Positions 47,070 to 57,054 of a DNA stretch of 64,000 nt are shown here, one piece after another; position 1 is the first letter of the stretch; every line of letters begins with the position of its first letter. The position numbers were made by a program, and so were the translations under genes. This stretch comes from Rhodobacterales bacterium (GTDB lineage: Bacteria > Pseudomonadota > Alphaproteobacteria > Rhodobacterales > Rhodobacteraceae), in contig PDRZ01000018.1 in NCBI GenBank assembly GCA_002747035.1, positions 1 to 64,000 on the forward strand, in the 5' to 3' direction. The notes below the pieces were generated by a model. It had not been told where the DNA came from. It worked only from the letters and a program-made list of their open reading frames with translations, and made no database searches.

Positions 47070-47945
47070 TCAGAAAACGCCGAAAAACCGCTCGGGCAAT
47101 TTGAACTGTAACGCATAGTCGGGTCTGTCAAATTGATAGAACCCCGTATCCCCACGCGGGCCAAAGCTGCGTTTCATCCGACGGCGATAGGGGGACATGT
47201 CAAACCCTTCGACCATCTCCAGCCCGGCGAAGGCCTCGAATTCGGCCCGGTCTTCGCCCCGGGCTTCGGCAAACCAATGGCGACCAATCGCCGTTTCCTT
47301 TACCCCTGCTCCGATTTCCCTGGTCACGGCATTCCGCCGGTTCATCGCCGCCACGTATTCGGGGAAATCACAAAACTTCAGGTGAAAGAGATAAAGGCAT
47401 TCAGGCGCAATCAGCTTGTCAAACTGGGTGAAATGCCCCCCCCGCGCAATTTTCGTACCCACGGACACGACACAGGGTTTGGAATAGTGCGGGGCCAGCC
47501 GCACGTGCCGACGGGGGCCAAGAACGCGGTCCGTGATTGCTTCGGGTTCCACATCGATGCGATGGATGACTTCAAGCCCCAGCGGGGTCAGCACCCGGCG
47601 TTCGGGTTGCTCTTGCAGATATTCCAGCAGGGTTTTCCCTTCGCCCGGATCCACCACCACCAGTTCATCCACATCTCCCACGATCACGTGAGCATAATAG
47701 CTTTTCAAGCCCGCCACGAGACCGTTGAGCAACCGCCAGCGTTTCATGTCGAAATTCCGGTGCGGATCTCCGGGAATGCCGATGATGTTGCAACCTTTGG
47801 CAAGCTCGGCCACAGCCTCGCCCCGGCCGTGGTTGACGATATAGCAGTTTTCGCGCCCCAACACCTCGCCATAGTGATGCAGCCAGGTTTTCAGGAAAAA
47901 CAGATCGTCACGCACCATCGTGACCGCCGCTGCCGTCGATTGCAT
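47070..47945 (-). CDS. Glycosyltransferase family 2/92-like protein
   Basis: This 291-residue enzyme has a GT-A-type pattern. It starts VTMVRDDLFFLKTWLHHYGE and has VIVGDVDELVVVDP (DxD motif near residue 93), and a C-terminal region with MKRSFGPRGDTGFYQFDRPD. It would transfer sugars, probably onto surface polysaccharide. It is convergent with the RTX gene and next to a sulfotransferase-like gene. Confidence 0.8.
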   Translation of the reverse strand: MQSTAAAVTMVRDDLFFLKTWLHHYGEVLGRENCYIVNHGRGEAVAELAKGCNIIGIPGDPHRNFDMKRWRLLNGLVAGLKSYYAHVIVGDVDELVVVDPGEGKTLLEYLQEQPERRVLTPLGLEVIHRIDVEPEAITDRVLGPRRHVRLAPHYSKPCVVSVGTKIARGGHFTQFDKLIAPECLYLFHLKFCDFPEYVAAMNRRNAVTREIGAGVKETAIGRHWFAEARGEDRAEFEAFAGLEMVEGFDMSPYRRRMKRSFGPRGDTGFYQFDRPDYALQFKLPERFFGVF

Positions 47946-48102
47946 CGCTCACACACCTCATTTTGGCACCGGTTCCCGGACATCGGTTTATGATGCCATT
48001 CGTTATGGCTCTTCTTTATCGCTTTCGGGTCGCATTGAGAATGAAAATATGCGCAGAATGGCGGCAACTGTGACCTTCGATTGACCTCAGGACCCCTCGC
48101 CC

Positions 48103-48882
48103 ATGCTTCCCGACACGTTTCGTGACACCGGCCTTAGCCTCTATCGCGCAGATGACGTGACCCCGACCCGGTTCCAGGTGCTGGGCGAGCGCGGCACAGG
48201 CACCAATCTTGCGCGCAAGCTGCTGGAAAAGAACACGCATCTGGAGCGCAGCGAGGCGCTGGGGTGGAAACACGCCCTGCCCCATATGGTGGGCGTCCCG
48301 GCCGATATGGTGGTGATCTGTGTGGTGCGCCACGCGGAATCCTGGGCGCTTTCCATGCACAAACGCCCCTGGCATGCCCATCCCGCGCTGCAATCCATGA
48401 CGTTTTCCGATTTCATCCGCGCGCCCTGGCACGGTATCGTCGACCGGCCCAGCGATTTTGCCCAGATTCCAGAGGGCCACGTTCTTCGCAATCGGGAGCT
48501 GCAGTTCGACCGCCACCCGATCACCGGCCTGCCCTTTGCCAACCTGTTCGCCCTGCGCCGTGTGAAACAGGCCGGGTTGCTGGGGATGCTGAACCGGGGC
48601 TGCAACGTGGTGTTTGTTCAGACCGAAATGGTACAGCGCGACCCCGAAGGCTATGTCGAACGGTTTCGTGCGTTGTTTGATCTGAAGCAGAAGGGCAAAG
48701 GGTTTCGCGGGGTGCATCGCCGCCTGGGCAACCTGCACAAGGTGTCGGTCACAGACCACCCCGAAACGCCCCGGGAAATGACGGCAGAAGACCGCGCCTT
48801 CATGATCGACCAGCTTGATTTGGCCGCTGAAACCGCGTTGGGCTATCACTACGGACCGGGTGACCGACCGGGCGCGCAATAG
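48103..48882 (+). CDS. Sulfotransferase-like P-loop protein
   Basis: This 259-residue protein has a P-loop (FQVLGERGTGTNLARKLLEK, near residues 24-43) that resembles the PAPS 5'-phosphosulfate-binding loop. Later blocks include VVRHAESWALSM, and FRALFDLKQKG. Sulfotransferases move sulfate from PAPS to sugars or lipids. It is divergent from the glycosyltransferase gene, which suggests surface sugar modification (inference). Confidence 0.75.
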   Translation: MLPDTFRDTGLSLYRADDVTPTRFQVLGERGTGTNLARKLLEKNTHLERSEALGWKHALPHMVGVPADMVVICVVRHAESWALSMHKRPWHAHPALQSMTFSDFIRAPWHGIVDRPSDFAQIPEGHVLRNRELQFDRHPITGLPFANLFALRRVKQAGLLGMLNRGCNVVFVQTEMVQRDPEGYVERFRALFDLKQKGKGFRGVHRRLGNLHKVSVTDHPETPREMTAEDRAFMIDQLDLAAETALGYHYGPGDRPGAQ

Positions 48883-48895
48883 ACCCCGGGCTGGC

Positions 48896-49120
48896 TCATC
48901 CGCCCTTACAGGCGGCCTCGCGCAGCCCCTTGGCGACCAGGATCAGAAAAGGCGCGCCATGCATCAGCATGTCGAATATGTCGATCGGGCGCGAAAGCGT
49001 CCCCGCCGCCAGCATCCTGAGCTTTTCCCACAGATGCGGTTCCGGGGTAAAGGGCGCGAGGCCAAGGAAGATACAGGCGACAAACAGGATGTTCCACGGA
49101 ATACCGTCAAGAATACGCAT
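48896..49120 (-). CDS. Small conserved membrane protein (74 residues), unknown function
   Basis: The protein starts MRILDGIPWNILFVACIFLG and has two hydrophobic stretches (about 8-26 and 50-66). A short loop with TPEPHLWEKLRML lies between them. Similar small proteins occur in Rhodobacteraceae, some labelled RND transporter, but no mechanism is known. It ends just past the sulfotransferase-like gene on the opposite strand. Confidence 0.7.
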   Translation of the reverse strand: MRILDGIPWNILFVACIFLGLAPFTPEPHLWEKLRMLAAGTLSRPIDIFDMLMHGAPFLILVAKGLREAACKGG

Positions 49121-49185
49121 CTGTCCTACCTGTGACCCTTGTGATCCCTATGCTTGTGATCCCTGTGATCGAAAAGGGGGGGAAG

Positions 49186-49262
49186 TGGCGCGGTTGACGG
49201 GGCTCGAACCCGCGACCCCCGGCGTGACAGGCCGGTACTCTAACCAACTGAGCTACAACCGC
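49186..49262 (-). tRNA. tRNA-Asp (anticodon GTC), encoded CCA
   Basis: On the minus strand the cloverleaf is complete. The acceptor stem is GCGGTTG/CAACCGC, the D-loop has AGCTCAGTTGGTTAGAG, the anticodon loop is CTGTCAC (GTC) and the T-arm is GGGTTCGAGCC. The discriminator is G, followed by encoded CCA. A second copy lies 197 bases upstream. Confidence 0.97.
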
Positions 49263-49416
49263 GCGTGACGGCTGACCTACCCTGCCCAATCCACCGCGTC
49301 AAGAGGGGTTTGTAATAGATTTGCTGTTTTCCCGCCCCCTTGATCCACCCATGGTTCGCCAGCACAGCGCAACCATCCGACAAGGAGGCGCAGCATGGCA
49401 ACAGAGACAACAGAGG

Positions 49417-49444
49417 CAAAAAAACCCCACCTTGCGGCGAGGTT
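49417..49444 (-). terminator. Terminator between the two tRNA-Asp genes
   Basis: On the minus strand AACCTCGCC pairs with GGTGGGGTT (two G-U pairs) around GCAA, then seven T. It ends the upstream tRNA transcript. Confidence 0.75.
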
Positions 49445-49459
49445 TCTTTCAGTCAGCGG

Positions 49460-49536
49460 TGGCGCGGTTGACGGGGCTCGAACCCGCGACCCCCGGCGTG
49501 ACAGGCCGGTACTCTAACCATCTGAGCTACAACCGC
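49460..49536 (-). tRNA. tRNA-Asp (anticodon GTC), second copy
   Basis: The sequence is identical to the copy at 49186-49262 except for a single base in the D-loop region (AGATGGTTAGAG instead of AGTTGGTTAGAG). CCA is encoded. It is transcribed in the same direction and has its own terminator downstream. Confidence 0.97.
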
Positions 49537-49802
49537 CCGCTGCACAGCCCCCGAAAGGGCGTGGAGGTTCTCTTAGGCCGACCTGTGCACCACGTCAAGC
49601 GGATCATGAGGTGTTGGGTTGGAAAAATGCACTGCGCGCCCCCGGAACTCTTGGAACCCTGCTACGACTCTGCGCTTCGGCCCAAATTCTGCCACATTTT
49701 TGCCCCGCTTGCGGCCCGATTTGCGGGCAGTCTGAAAGGATCAGCAAACAGCGCCACCCGGCGCGTGCCGGGTGGCGTCTCTTGAAGAATAAGGAGAGCC
49801 CC

Positions 49803-49916
49803 ATGGCCTCGACCAAATCCACGAAACCGGGCCCTGTTGCCCAGACCCAATCGCAAAAACCCGCGCCCAAACCGGCACGCCCCGCGCCGGAGATTACGGA
49901 TTACGCCAGCCTCTGA
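49803..49916 (+). CDS. Small basic Pro/Ala-rich protein of 37 residues
   Basis: AAGGAGAG lies five bases before the ATG. The protein reads MASTKSTKPGPVAQTQSQ, then PAPKPARPAPEITDYASL. It is low-complexity with a conserved-looking acidic end (EITDYASL). The strong start site is the main support. The function is unknown. Confidence 0.55.
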   Translation: MASTKSTKPGPVAQTQSQKPAPKPARPAPEITDYASL

Positions 49917-49937
49917 CCTCTGGTTTTCCACCGGGAC

Positions 49938-49980
49938 TAAAGCGTTCGACCTTTAACCTGAGACGGGGAAAAGGGCGATC
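49938..49980. repeat. Intergenic palindromic repeat, core type C (right arm lost)
   Basis: TAAAGCGTT then CTTTAACCTGAGACGGGG and AAAAGGGCGA match the copy at 43391-43438, but the right arm AACGCTTTA is missing. Confidence 0.65.
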
Positions 49981-50010
49981 TCAGCGCGACATTTATGTGT
50001 TTCGCGCGTC

Positions 50011-50043
50011 CTGCCAAAAATCCATGAGTCAGGTTTTTGGCAG
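50011..50043. repeat. AT-rich inverted repeat
   Basis: CTGCCAAAAA (50011-50020) and TTTTTGGCAG (50034-50043) are exact inverted copies around TCCATGAGTCAGG. It lies about 30 bases right of the type C repeat. Confidence 0.6.
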
Positions 50044-50298
50044 CACGCTTCAAGATCAGGGTTGGGCCATGCCTGTCCCCGTATCCTCAACCAGTGTCCT
50101 CAATCCGCAATCCTGGTCCCGGTGAGGGTCAGGGAATAAAACGTCACGGCCTGTCTCCGGTTGGTGTCAGGCCCGCCAGACCGCAGAGATAAGACCCGGA
50201 CCTGTTCCGATGACCCGAACCCCCGCAGGCCAGGCCCGCGCCAATAGCCCACGGCGGCAAAACCGAAATTGGGGGCTTTATCTTCTCAACAGACACCT

Positions 50299-50304
50299 TA
50301 TAGT
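50299..50304 (+). promoter_or_regulatory. Probable -10 box of the leuA leader promoter
   Basis: TATAGT lies nine bases before the leader ATG at 50313, so transcription would start at or very near the ATG. A good -35 box is not visible. Confidence 0.5.
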
Positions 50305-50312
50305 CCGGTCTC

Positions 50313-50396
50313 ATGTCACAGCAGACACATATTGTTTCCCCACTGGACCAGACCGCGCGCGGCCTGGTGCTTCTGCTGCTTCTAAGCCGCCTCTGA
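50313..50396 (+). CDS. leuL: leuA leader peptide LeuL (27 residues, leucine-rich), probably leaderless
   Basis: The ORF reads MSQQTHIVSPLDQTARG and then LVLLLLLSRL, with seven Leu codons near the end and a stop inside the attenuator hairpin. There is no Shine-Dalgarno, and the -10 box is so close that the message starts at the ATG, as in the leaderless trpL leaders of Rhizobiales. The peptide senses charged tRNA-Leu and controls leuA. Confidence 0.8.
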   Translation: MSQQTHIVSPLDQTARGLVLLLLLSRL

Positions 50397-50439
50397 GCGT
50401 GCCGTAAACTGGCGCGACCGCTCAGAGGGTTTGCCTTTT
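50390..50439 (+). terminator. leuA transcription attenuator hairpin
   Basis: CCTCTGAGCG (50390-50399) pairs exactly with CGCTCAGAGG (50419-50428), followed by GTTTGCCTTTT. The first arm contains the leader stop codon. Ribosome stalling at the Leu codons would prevent terminator formation and allow leuA expression. Confidence 0.78.
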
Positions 50440-50594
50440 CGCGCCATAGGCCAACAACACGTTCAGCCTTACAGGAATCTGCATCACCTGTTCGCATTTG
50501 GGCTCCATCCAATGCCCGCACGAAAGGCCGCGAAAAGCGATACAACCCTGGCTGAAAATTGTTTAGAAGACTTTCAAACATCAAGAGACATGAC

Positions 50595-52184
50595 ATGACC
50601 AACACAACCGATTCCCGCCCCGATTCCCGCCCGGATTCCCGCGTGGTAATCTTTGACACCACCCTGCGCGACGGCGAACAAAGCCCCGGCGCAACCATGA
50701 CCCATGACGAGAAACTGGAAATCGCCGAGATGCTGGACGACATGGGCGTCGACATCATCGAAGCCGGGTTCCCGATCGCGTCGGAAGGTGATTTCAAAGC
50801 GGTCAGCGAAATTGCCGAACGCTCGAAAAACGCGGTGATCTGCGGGCTTGCTCGTGCGAATTTCAAGGATATAGACCGCTGTGCCGAAGCGGTGCGCAAA
50901 TCGGCGCAACCGCGCATCCATACGTTCATCGGCACCTCGCCGCTGCACCGCGCCATTCCCGACCTGACCATGGACGAAATGGCCGACCGCATCCACGAAA
51001 CCGTGACCCACGCGCGCAATCTGTGCGACAACGTGCAATGGTCGCCCATGGATGCAACGCGCACCGAATGGGATTACCTGTGCCGGGTGATCGAGATCGC
51101 GATCAAGGCCGGGGCCACCACGATCAACATTCCCGATACCGTGGGCTATACCGCGCCGGAAGAAAGCGCCGACCTGATCCGCCGCCTGATTGAAACAGTG
51201 CCCGGTGCCGACGAGGTGGTGTTTGCCACCCATTGCCATAATGACCTTGGCATGGCCACGGCGAACGCGCTGGCCGCTGTGGCCGGCGGCGCGCGCCAGA
51301 TCGAATGCACGATCAACGGGCTGGGCGAACGGGCCGGGAACACGGCGCTGGAAGAGGTGGTCATGGCGATGAAAACCCGCCATGACATCATGCCCTGGAC
51401 CACCGGCATCGACACAACCAAAATCATGGCTATCTCGCGCCGCGTGGCCACCGTGTCGGGCTTTCCGGTACAGTTCAACAAGGCGATCGTGGGCAAAAAC
51501 GCCTTTGCCCATGAAAGCGGCATCCACCAGGACGGGATGCTGAAGAACCGCGAGAACTTTGAAATCATGCGCCCCGAGGATATCGGCCTCTCCGGCACAT
51601 CGCTGCCGCTGGGCAAACATTCGGGCCGCGCGGCGTTGCGGGACAAGCTCGCGCATCTGGGCTTTGATGTGGGGGATAATCAGCTCAAGGATCTGTTCGT
51701 GCGGTTCAAGGATCTGGCCGACCGCAAGAAAGAGGTGTTTGACGACGACATCGTTGCGCTGATGCGCGTGGGCGAAGACGGTGAAAACGACCGCCTGCGG
51801 CTCAAAACCCTGCGCGTGGCCTGTGGCACCGGTGGCCCTGCGGAAGCAACGCTGGTTCTGGAAATCGACGGGGAAGAGAAAACCTCGATCGAACGCGGGG
51901 ATGGCCCGGTCGATGCCAGCTTCCGCGCCATTCGCGCTCTGCACCCGAACACGGCCCATCTGGAGCTTTACCAGGTGCACGCGGTGACCGAGGGCACGGA
52001 CGCCCAGGCCACAGTGTCGGTGCGCCTGGAAGAAGGCGGCAACATCGCCACCGGCCAATCGGCGGATACCGACACGGTCGTGGCCAGCGCCAAGGCCTAT
52101 ATCCACGCGCTCAACCGCCTGCTGATCCGCCGCGACCGGCTTGGCGAAGACGAAAAAGAAATCAATTATCGCGACGTGACCTGA
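50595..52184 (+). CDS. leuA: 2-isopropylmalate synthase LeuA
   Basis: This 529-residue enzyme performs the first committed step of leucine synthesis. It has FDTTLRDGEQSPGATMTHDEK, TFIGTSPLHRA, FATHCHNDLGMATANALAAV, TINGLGERAGNTALEE and the C-terminal allosteric domain (GRAALRDKLAHLGF and beyond). I start it at the ATG at 50595. A triplicate 12-base repeat encodes DSRPDSRPDSR near the N-terminus, before the catalytic core. Confidence 0.96.
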   Translation: MTNTTDSRPDSRPDSRVVIFDTTLRDGEQSPGATMTHDEKLEIAEMLDDMGVDIIEAGFPIASEGDFKAVSEIAERSKNAVICGLARANFKDIDRCAEAVRKSAQPRIHTFIGTSPLHRAIPDLTMDEMADRIHETVTHARNLCDNVQWSPMDATRTEWDYLCRVIEIAIKAGATTINIPDTVGYTAPEESADLIRRLIETVPGADEVVFATHCHNDLGMATANALAAVAGGARQIECTINGLGERAGNTALEEVVMAMKTRHDIMPWTTGIDTTKIMAISRRVATVSGFPVQFNKAIVGKNAFAHESGIHQDGMLKNRENFEIMRPEDIGLSGTSLPLGKHSGRAALRDKLAHLGFDVGDNQLKDLFVRFKDLADRKKEVFDDDIVALMRVGEDGENDRLRLKTLRVACGTGGPAEATLVLEIDGEEKTSIERGDGPVDASFRAIRALHPNTAHLELYQVHAVTEGTDAQATVSVRLEEGGNIATGQSADTDTVVASAKAYIHALNRLLIRRDRLGEDEKEINYRDVT

Positions 52185-52193
52185 TCCAAAGGC

Positions 52194-52213
52194 GTGCCCG
52201 CGCGGGCGGGCAC
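52194..52213 (+). terminator. GC-rich hairpin after leuA
   Basis: GTGCCCG and CGGGCAC pair around CGCGGG ten bases after the leuA stop. The T run is poor. Confidence 0.5.
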
Positions 52214-53565
<1,352 letters not shown>

Positions 53566-53617
53566 ACGCCCCACCTTTCCTTCCGGAGTGTGAGGGACAC
53601 GAACCCAAGGGGGGCAT

Positions 53618-54544
53618 TTGGCCAAGGACAGGACCCATAACGAAGACTATACCGGCCCGCTCAAACGGTTGCTGGCGGCGATCCTGATCCTTGCCTGTAC
53701 GGCGGTCTTTCTGGTCTGGCGCATCGATTCCCCTCGGGTTGAACGGTTTCGCGCCCAGGTGATCGACCGGGTCATGCCCTCGTTCGGCTGGGCCATGGCA
53801 CCGGTCACAGGGGCGGTGAACCTAGTGCGGGATTTTCAATCCTATCAACAGGTTGTCGAACAAAATCAGGAACTGCGCCGGGAACTGGCCCGCATGAAGG
53901 CGTGGAAAGAGGCGGCAGTCCAGCTACGCGATGAAAACGCCCGTTTGCTGGATCTCAACAAGGTTCAGCTTGACCCCCGGCTCACCTTTGTTACCGGCGT
54001 GGTGGTGGCCGACAGCGGTTCACCCTTCCGCCAGTCCGTGTTGCTCAATATCGGGGCGCGGGACGGAATCCTTGATGGCTGGGCGACGATGGACGGGATC
54101 GGGCTGGTCGGACGCATTTCCGGGGTGGGGCGCAATACGTCGCGGGTGCTGCTGTTGACCGACGCCACCAGCCGGGTGCCGATCACGATTCAACCCTCGG
54201 GGCAACTGGCGCTTCTGGTCGGGGATAATACGCTGGCACCGGCGGTGGAATTCCTTGAAAACCCTGACCTTGTGCGCGCCGGCGACCGGGTGGTCAGTTC
54301 GGGCGACGGGGGGGTGTTTCCCGCCGGTATCCTGATTGGACAGGTGGCCATTGACCCCGGTGGACGGATGCGGGTGCGGCTTGCCGCAGACAATGAACGC
54401 CTTGAATTCCTGCGTGTGCTGCGCAGCCATGGGCAAGAGCGTATTCTCGATCCCGGCACGCTGATCCTGCCGGAAAAAGCGCCCGACCCCCGCCAGATCA
54501 ACAGCGACAGCAACGGCGACGAAACGGCGGAGGCAGGCGAATGA
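53618..54544 (+). CDS. mreC: Cell-shape protein MreC, TTG start
   Basis: This 308-residue protein has a membrane segment near residues 18-35 (RLLAAILILACTAVFLVW), a coiled coil (about 70-105) and the MreC beta domain with FRQSVLLNIGARDGILDGW, GLVGRISGVGRNTSRVLLLT and VVSSGDGGVFPAGILIGQV. It links MreB to PBP2. The start is TTG, with AAGGGGGG before it. Confidence 0.95.
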   Translation: MAKDRTHNEDYTGPLKRLLAAILILACTAVFLVWRIDSPRVERFRAQVIDRVMPSFGWAMAPVTGAVNLVRDFQSYQQVVEQNQELRRELARMKAWKEAAVQLRDENARLLDLNKVQLDPRLTFVTGVVVADSGSPFRQSVLLNIGARDGILDGWATMDGIGLVGRISGVGRNTSRVLLLTDATSRVPITIQPSGQLALLVGDNTLAPAVEFLENPDLVRAGDRVVSSGDGGVFPAGILIGQVAIDPGGRMRVRLAADNERLEFLRVLRSHGQERILDPGTLILPEKAPDPRQINSDSNGDETAEAGE

Positions 54545-55080
54545 ACGACCTTTCCGCCACCCGGCTTTGGCTGATGCGCATCGGCTTTGCCCTGCTTGCC
54601 ATGACCATCCTGTTTTTCCAACTGCTGCCGCTGGACACCACCCCGGCGCGGTTTGCCGGGCCGGACCTGTTGATGGGGTTTGCCTATGCCTGGGTTCTGC
54701 GCCGACCGGAATACGTGCCGGTCCTGCTGGTGGCGACGCTGGTGCTGCTGGGCGATTTCTTTCTGGGCCGCCCGCCCGGGCTTTGGTCTGCGCTGATGCT
54801 GATCGGGTTTGAATCCCTGCGCGGGCGCGAACCGACCCTTCGCAACATGCCTTTTTCGGTGGAATGGGCCACCGTTGCCACCGTGGTGGTTGGGGTGTTT
54901 CTGGCCTACCGGCTGGTTCTGACCATGATGCTGATTGATCTGCCCGGCACCGGGCTTTGGCTCATGCAGATGGTTTTGACCGTGCTGACCTATCCGCTTT
55001 GGGTTGCGCTCTCACGCTTTGTATTCGGCCTGCGCAAGGCCACGCTGGGCGAGGTGAACGCCCTTGGCGAACGGCAATAG
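54541..55080 (+). CDS. mreD: Cell-shape membrane protein MreD
   Basis: This 179-residue protein has five hydrophobic segments and the MreD block RFAGPDLLMGFAYAWVLRRP and DFFLGRPPGLWSALMLIGFE. The ATG overlaps the mreC stop (ATGA). It helps place the wall-synthesis complex. Confidence 0.93.
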   Translation: MNDLSATRLWLMRIGFALLAMTILFFQLLPLDTTPARFAGPDLLMGFAYAWVLRRPEYVPVLLVATLVLLGDFFLGRPPGLWSALMLIGFESLRGREPTLRNMPFSVEWATVATVVVGVFLAYRLVLTMMLIDLPGTGLWLMQMVLTVLTYPLWVALSRFVFGLRKATLGEVNALGERQ

Positions 55081-55098
55081 CGGGGGGCAGCAGCAACC

Positions 55099-57054
55099 AT
55101 GAGCAGAATTCGACGGTCCGCCCGCGACACCGCCACCTCGCAACGCCGCATCACCCGGCGCGGGTTGATCGTGGCCGGGGTTCAGGCCGGAGTGATGGGG
55201 ATGCTCGCCCTGCGGATGCGACAGCTCCAGGTCGAAGAAGCGGACCAGTTCCGCTTTCTCGCCGAAGAAAACCGGATCAAATTCCGCCTGATCCCTCCGG
55301 CCCGGGGTCAGGTATTTGACCGCACCGGGCGTATACTGGCGGAAAACGTGCCCTCCTATCGCATCACCATGACCCGCGAAGGTGCCGGGGGCGACCCGGA
55401 ACAGGTGATTGCGCGTCTGGCCAGGGTGATCCCGCTGGACCCGGAACTGATCGCTGACGCGCTGGAGCAGATGAAACGCCGCCGTGGGGACACGCCCATC
55501 ACGGTGGCCGACCGGGTGACCTGGGCCGACCTGTCGCGCGTCGCCGTCAATGCCCCTGCCCTTCCCGGCGTAACGCCCGAGGTGGGTCTGTCGCGTCGCT
55601 ATCCTCTGGGTGCGGACTTTGCCCATGTGCTGGGCTATGTGGGGCCGGTGTCCGATTACGACCTGTCCCGGATCGAAGACCCCGACCCGCTGTTGCGCCT
55701 GCCCCGGTTTCAAATCGGCAAGGTGGGGGTCGAGGCGAAAAGCGAAGATACCCTGCGCGGCAAAGCCGGCATTGAACGGGTCGAAGTCAACGCCGCGGGC
55801 CGCGTCATGCGCGAACTGGACCGCAGCGAAGGCAAGCCCGGGGCCAACCTGCAACTGACCATCGACCACAAGCTACAGAATTATGTTCAGGCGCGCCTGG
55901 GCGAAGAATCGGCCAGTGCGGTGGTGATGGATGTTCAGACCGGCGACCTTGTCGCCATCGCCTCGGCTCCGACCTTTGACCCCAACCTGTTTGTGAACGG
56001 CATCTCCGTGGCCGATTACAAGGCGTTGACGGAAAACGACCACCGTCCGCTGGCCTCGAAATCGGTTCAGGGGCTGTACCCCCCCGGCTCAACCTTCAAG
56101 ATGATCACCGCCCTGGCGGCGCTTGAGGCGGGCGAGGTCACGACCGAGGACACGTTCCATTGCAAGGGCCACCTGGAGGTGGCGGATGGCAAGTTTCACT
56201 GCTGGAAACGCGCGGGTCACGGCAACGTGGATTTCCTGAAATCCCTGCGGGAAAGCTGTGACGTTTACTATTATGAACTGGCGCTCAAGGTGGGGATCGA
56301 ACGGATTTCCGCCATGGCCAAACGGTTCGGGCTGGGGGTAAAACATGACGTGCCCATGTCGGCGGTGGCGCGCGGGCTGGCCCCGACCAAGGCGTGGAAG
56401 GTTGAGGCCAAGGGCAAGGACTGGGTGATCGGCGACAGCGTGAACGCCTCGATCGGGCAGGGTTTCGTGCTGTCCTCGCCGCTGCAACTTGCCGTCATGA
56501 CTGCCCGGCTGGCCACGGGCCACGCCGTGTCGCCGCGGCTTGTGAAATCGGTGAACGGCGTGGAACAGCCTTCGGGCATGGGCGCGCCGCTGGGGTTGAA
56601 CGAAAACCACCTGCGCGCGGTGCGCAAGGCGATGTTTTCCGTGTGCAACTCCAATCGCGGCACGGCCTTTAGCAGCCGGATACTGACCAAGGGCTACCAG
56701 ATGGCGGGCAAAACCGGCACGTCCCAGGTGCGCCGGATCACCGCCGCCGAACGGGCGCGCGGCGTAACGCGTAACGAAGACCTGCCCTGGGAACGCCGCG
56801 ACCATGCGTTGTTTGTGGATTTTGCCCCCTATGACAACCCGAAATACGCCGTCTCGGTGGTGGTGGAACATGGCGGCGGCGGGTCCAAGACCGCCGCGCC
56901 CATTGCCCGCGACATCACGCTTCAGGCGCTATATGGCGACGACCCGCCGCTCGGGGCCTACCCGCCCCGGGATCGCGGTCGCATCGGCGCACAACAACGC
57001 CGCCTGCGCAAACTACGCCCCCCCGAAGATGACGGGAGGCCCAGCCGCGCATGA
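55099..57054 (+). CDS. mrdA: Penicillin-binding protein 2 (transpeptidase MrdA)
   Basis: This 651-residue protein has a short cytoplasmic tail, a membrane anchor (about residues 14-35) and a transpeptidase domain. The active Ser is in YPPGSTFKMITAL (SxxK near residue 333). Other motifs are SCDVYYYELA (SxN-like) and AGKTGTSQVRR (KTGT). It cross-links lateral cell wall with RodA. The start lies 18 bases after mreD. Confidence 0.96.
   Translation: MSRIRRSARDTATSQRRITRRGLIVAGVQAGVMGMLALRMRQLQVEEADQFRFLAEENRIKFRLIPPARGQVFDRTGRILAENVPSYRITMTREGAGGDPEQVIARLARVIPLDPELIADALEQMKRRRGDTPITVADRVTWADLSRVAVNAPALPGVTPEVGLSRRYPLGADFAHVLGYVGPVSDYDLSRIEDPDPLLRLPRFQIGKVGVEAKSEDTLRGKAGIERVEVNAAGRVMRELDRSEGKPGANLQLTIDHKLQNYVQARLGEESASAVVMDVQTGDLVAIASAPTFDPNLFVNGISVADYKALTENDHRPLASKSVQGLYPPGSTFKMITALAALEAGEVTTEDTFHCKGHLEVADGKFHCWKRAGHGNVDFLKSLRESCDVYYYELALKVGIERISAMAKRFGLGVKHDVPMSAVARGLAPTKAWKVEAKGKDWVIGDSVNASIGQGFVLSSPLQLAVMTARLATGHAVSPRLVKSVNGVEQPSGMGAPLGLNENHLRAVRKAMFSVCNSNRGTAFSSRILTKGYQMAGKTGTSQVRRITAAERARGVTRNEDLPWERRDHALFVDFAPYDNPKYAVSVVVEHGGGGSKTAAPIARDITLQALYGDDPPLGAYPPRDRGRIGAQQRRLRKLRPPEDDGRPSRA

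Larger units (their letters stand above)
49917..50312. other. Gene-free region upstream of the leuA leader
   Basis: No gene is seen in these 396 bases. They hold a type C repeat, an AT-rich inverted repeat (50011-50043) and the leuA promoter at the end. Confidence 0.55.

Noticed and set aside
46568-47164. Several overlapping ORFs at the end of the RTX gene
   Set aside because: They are caused by the GC-rich palindrome and high-GC flanks. None has a family motif.
49395-49521. Plus-strand ORF with a perfect AAGGAGG site, antisense to the second tRNA-Asp
   Set aside because: The frame begins MATETTEAKKPH but then reads the complement of the tRNA, which is not coding. A tiny peptide is possible but not supported.
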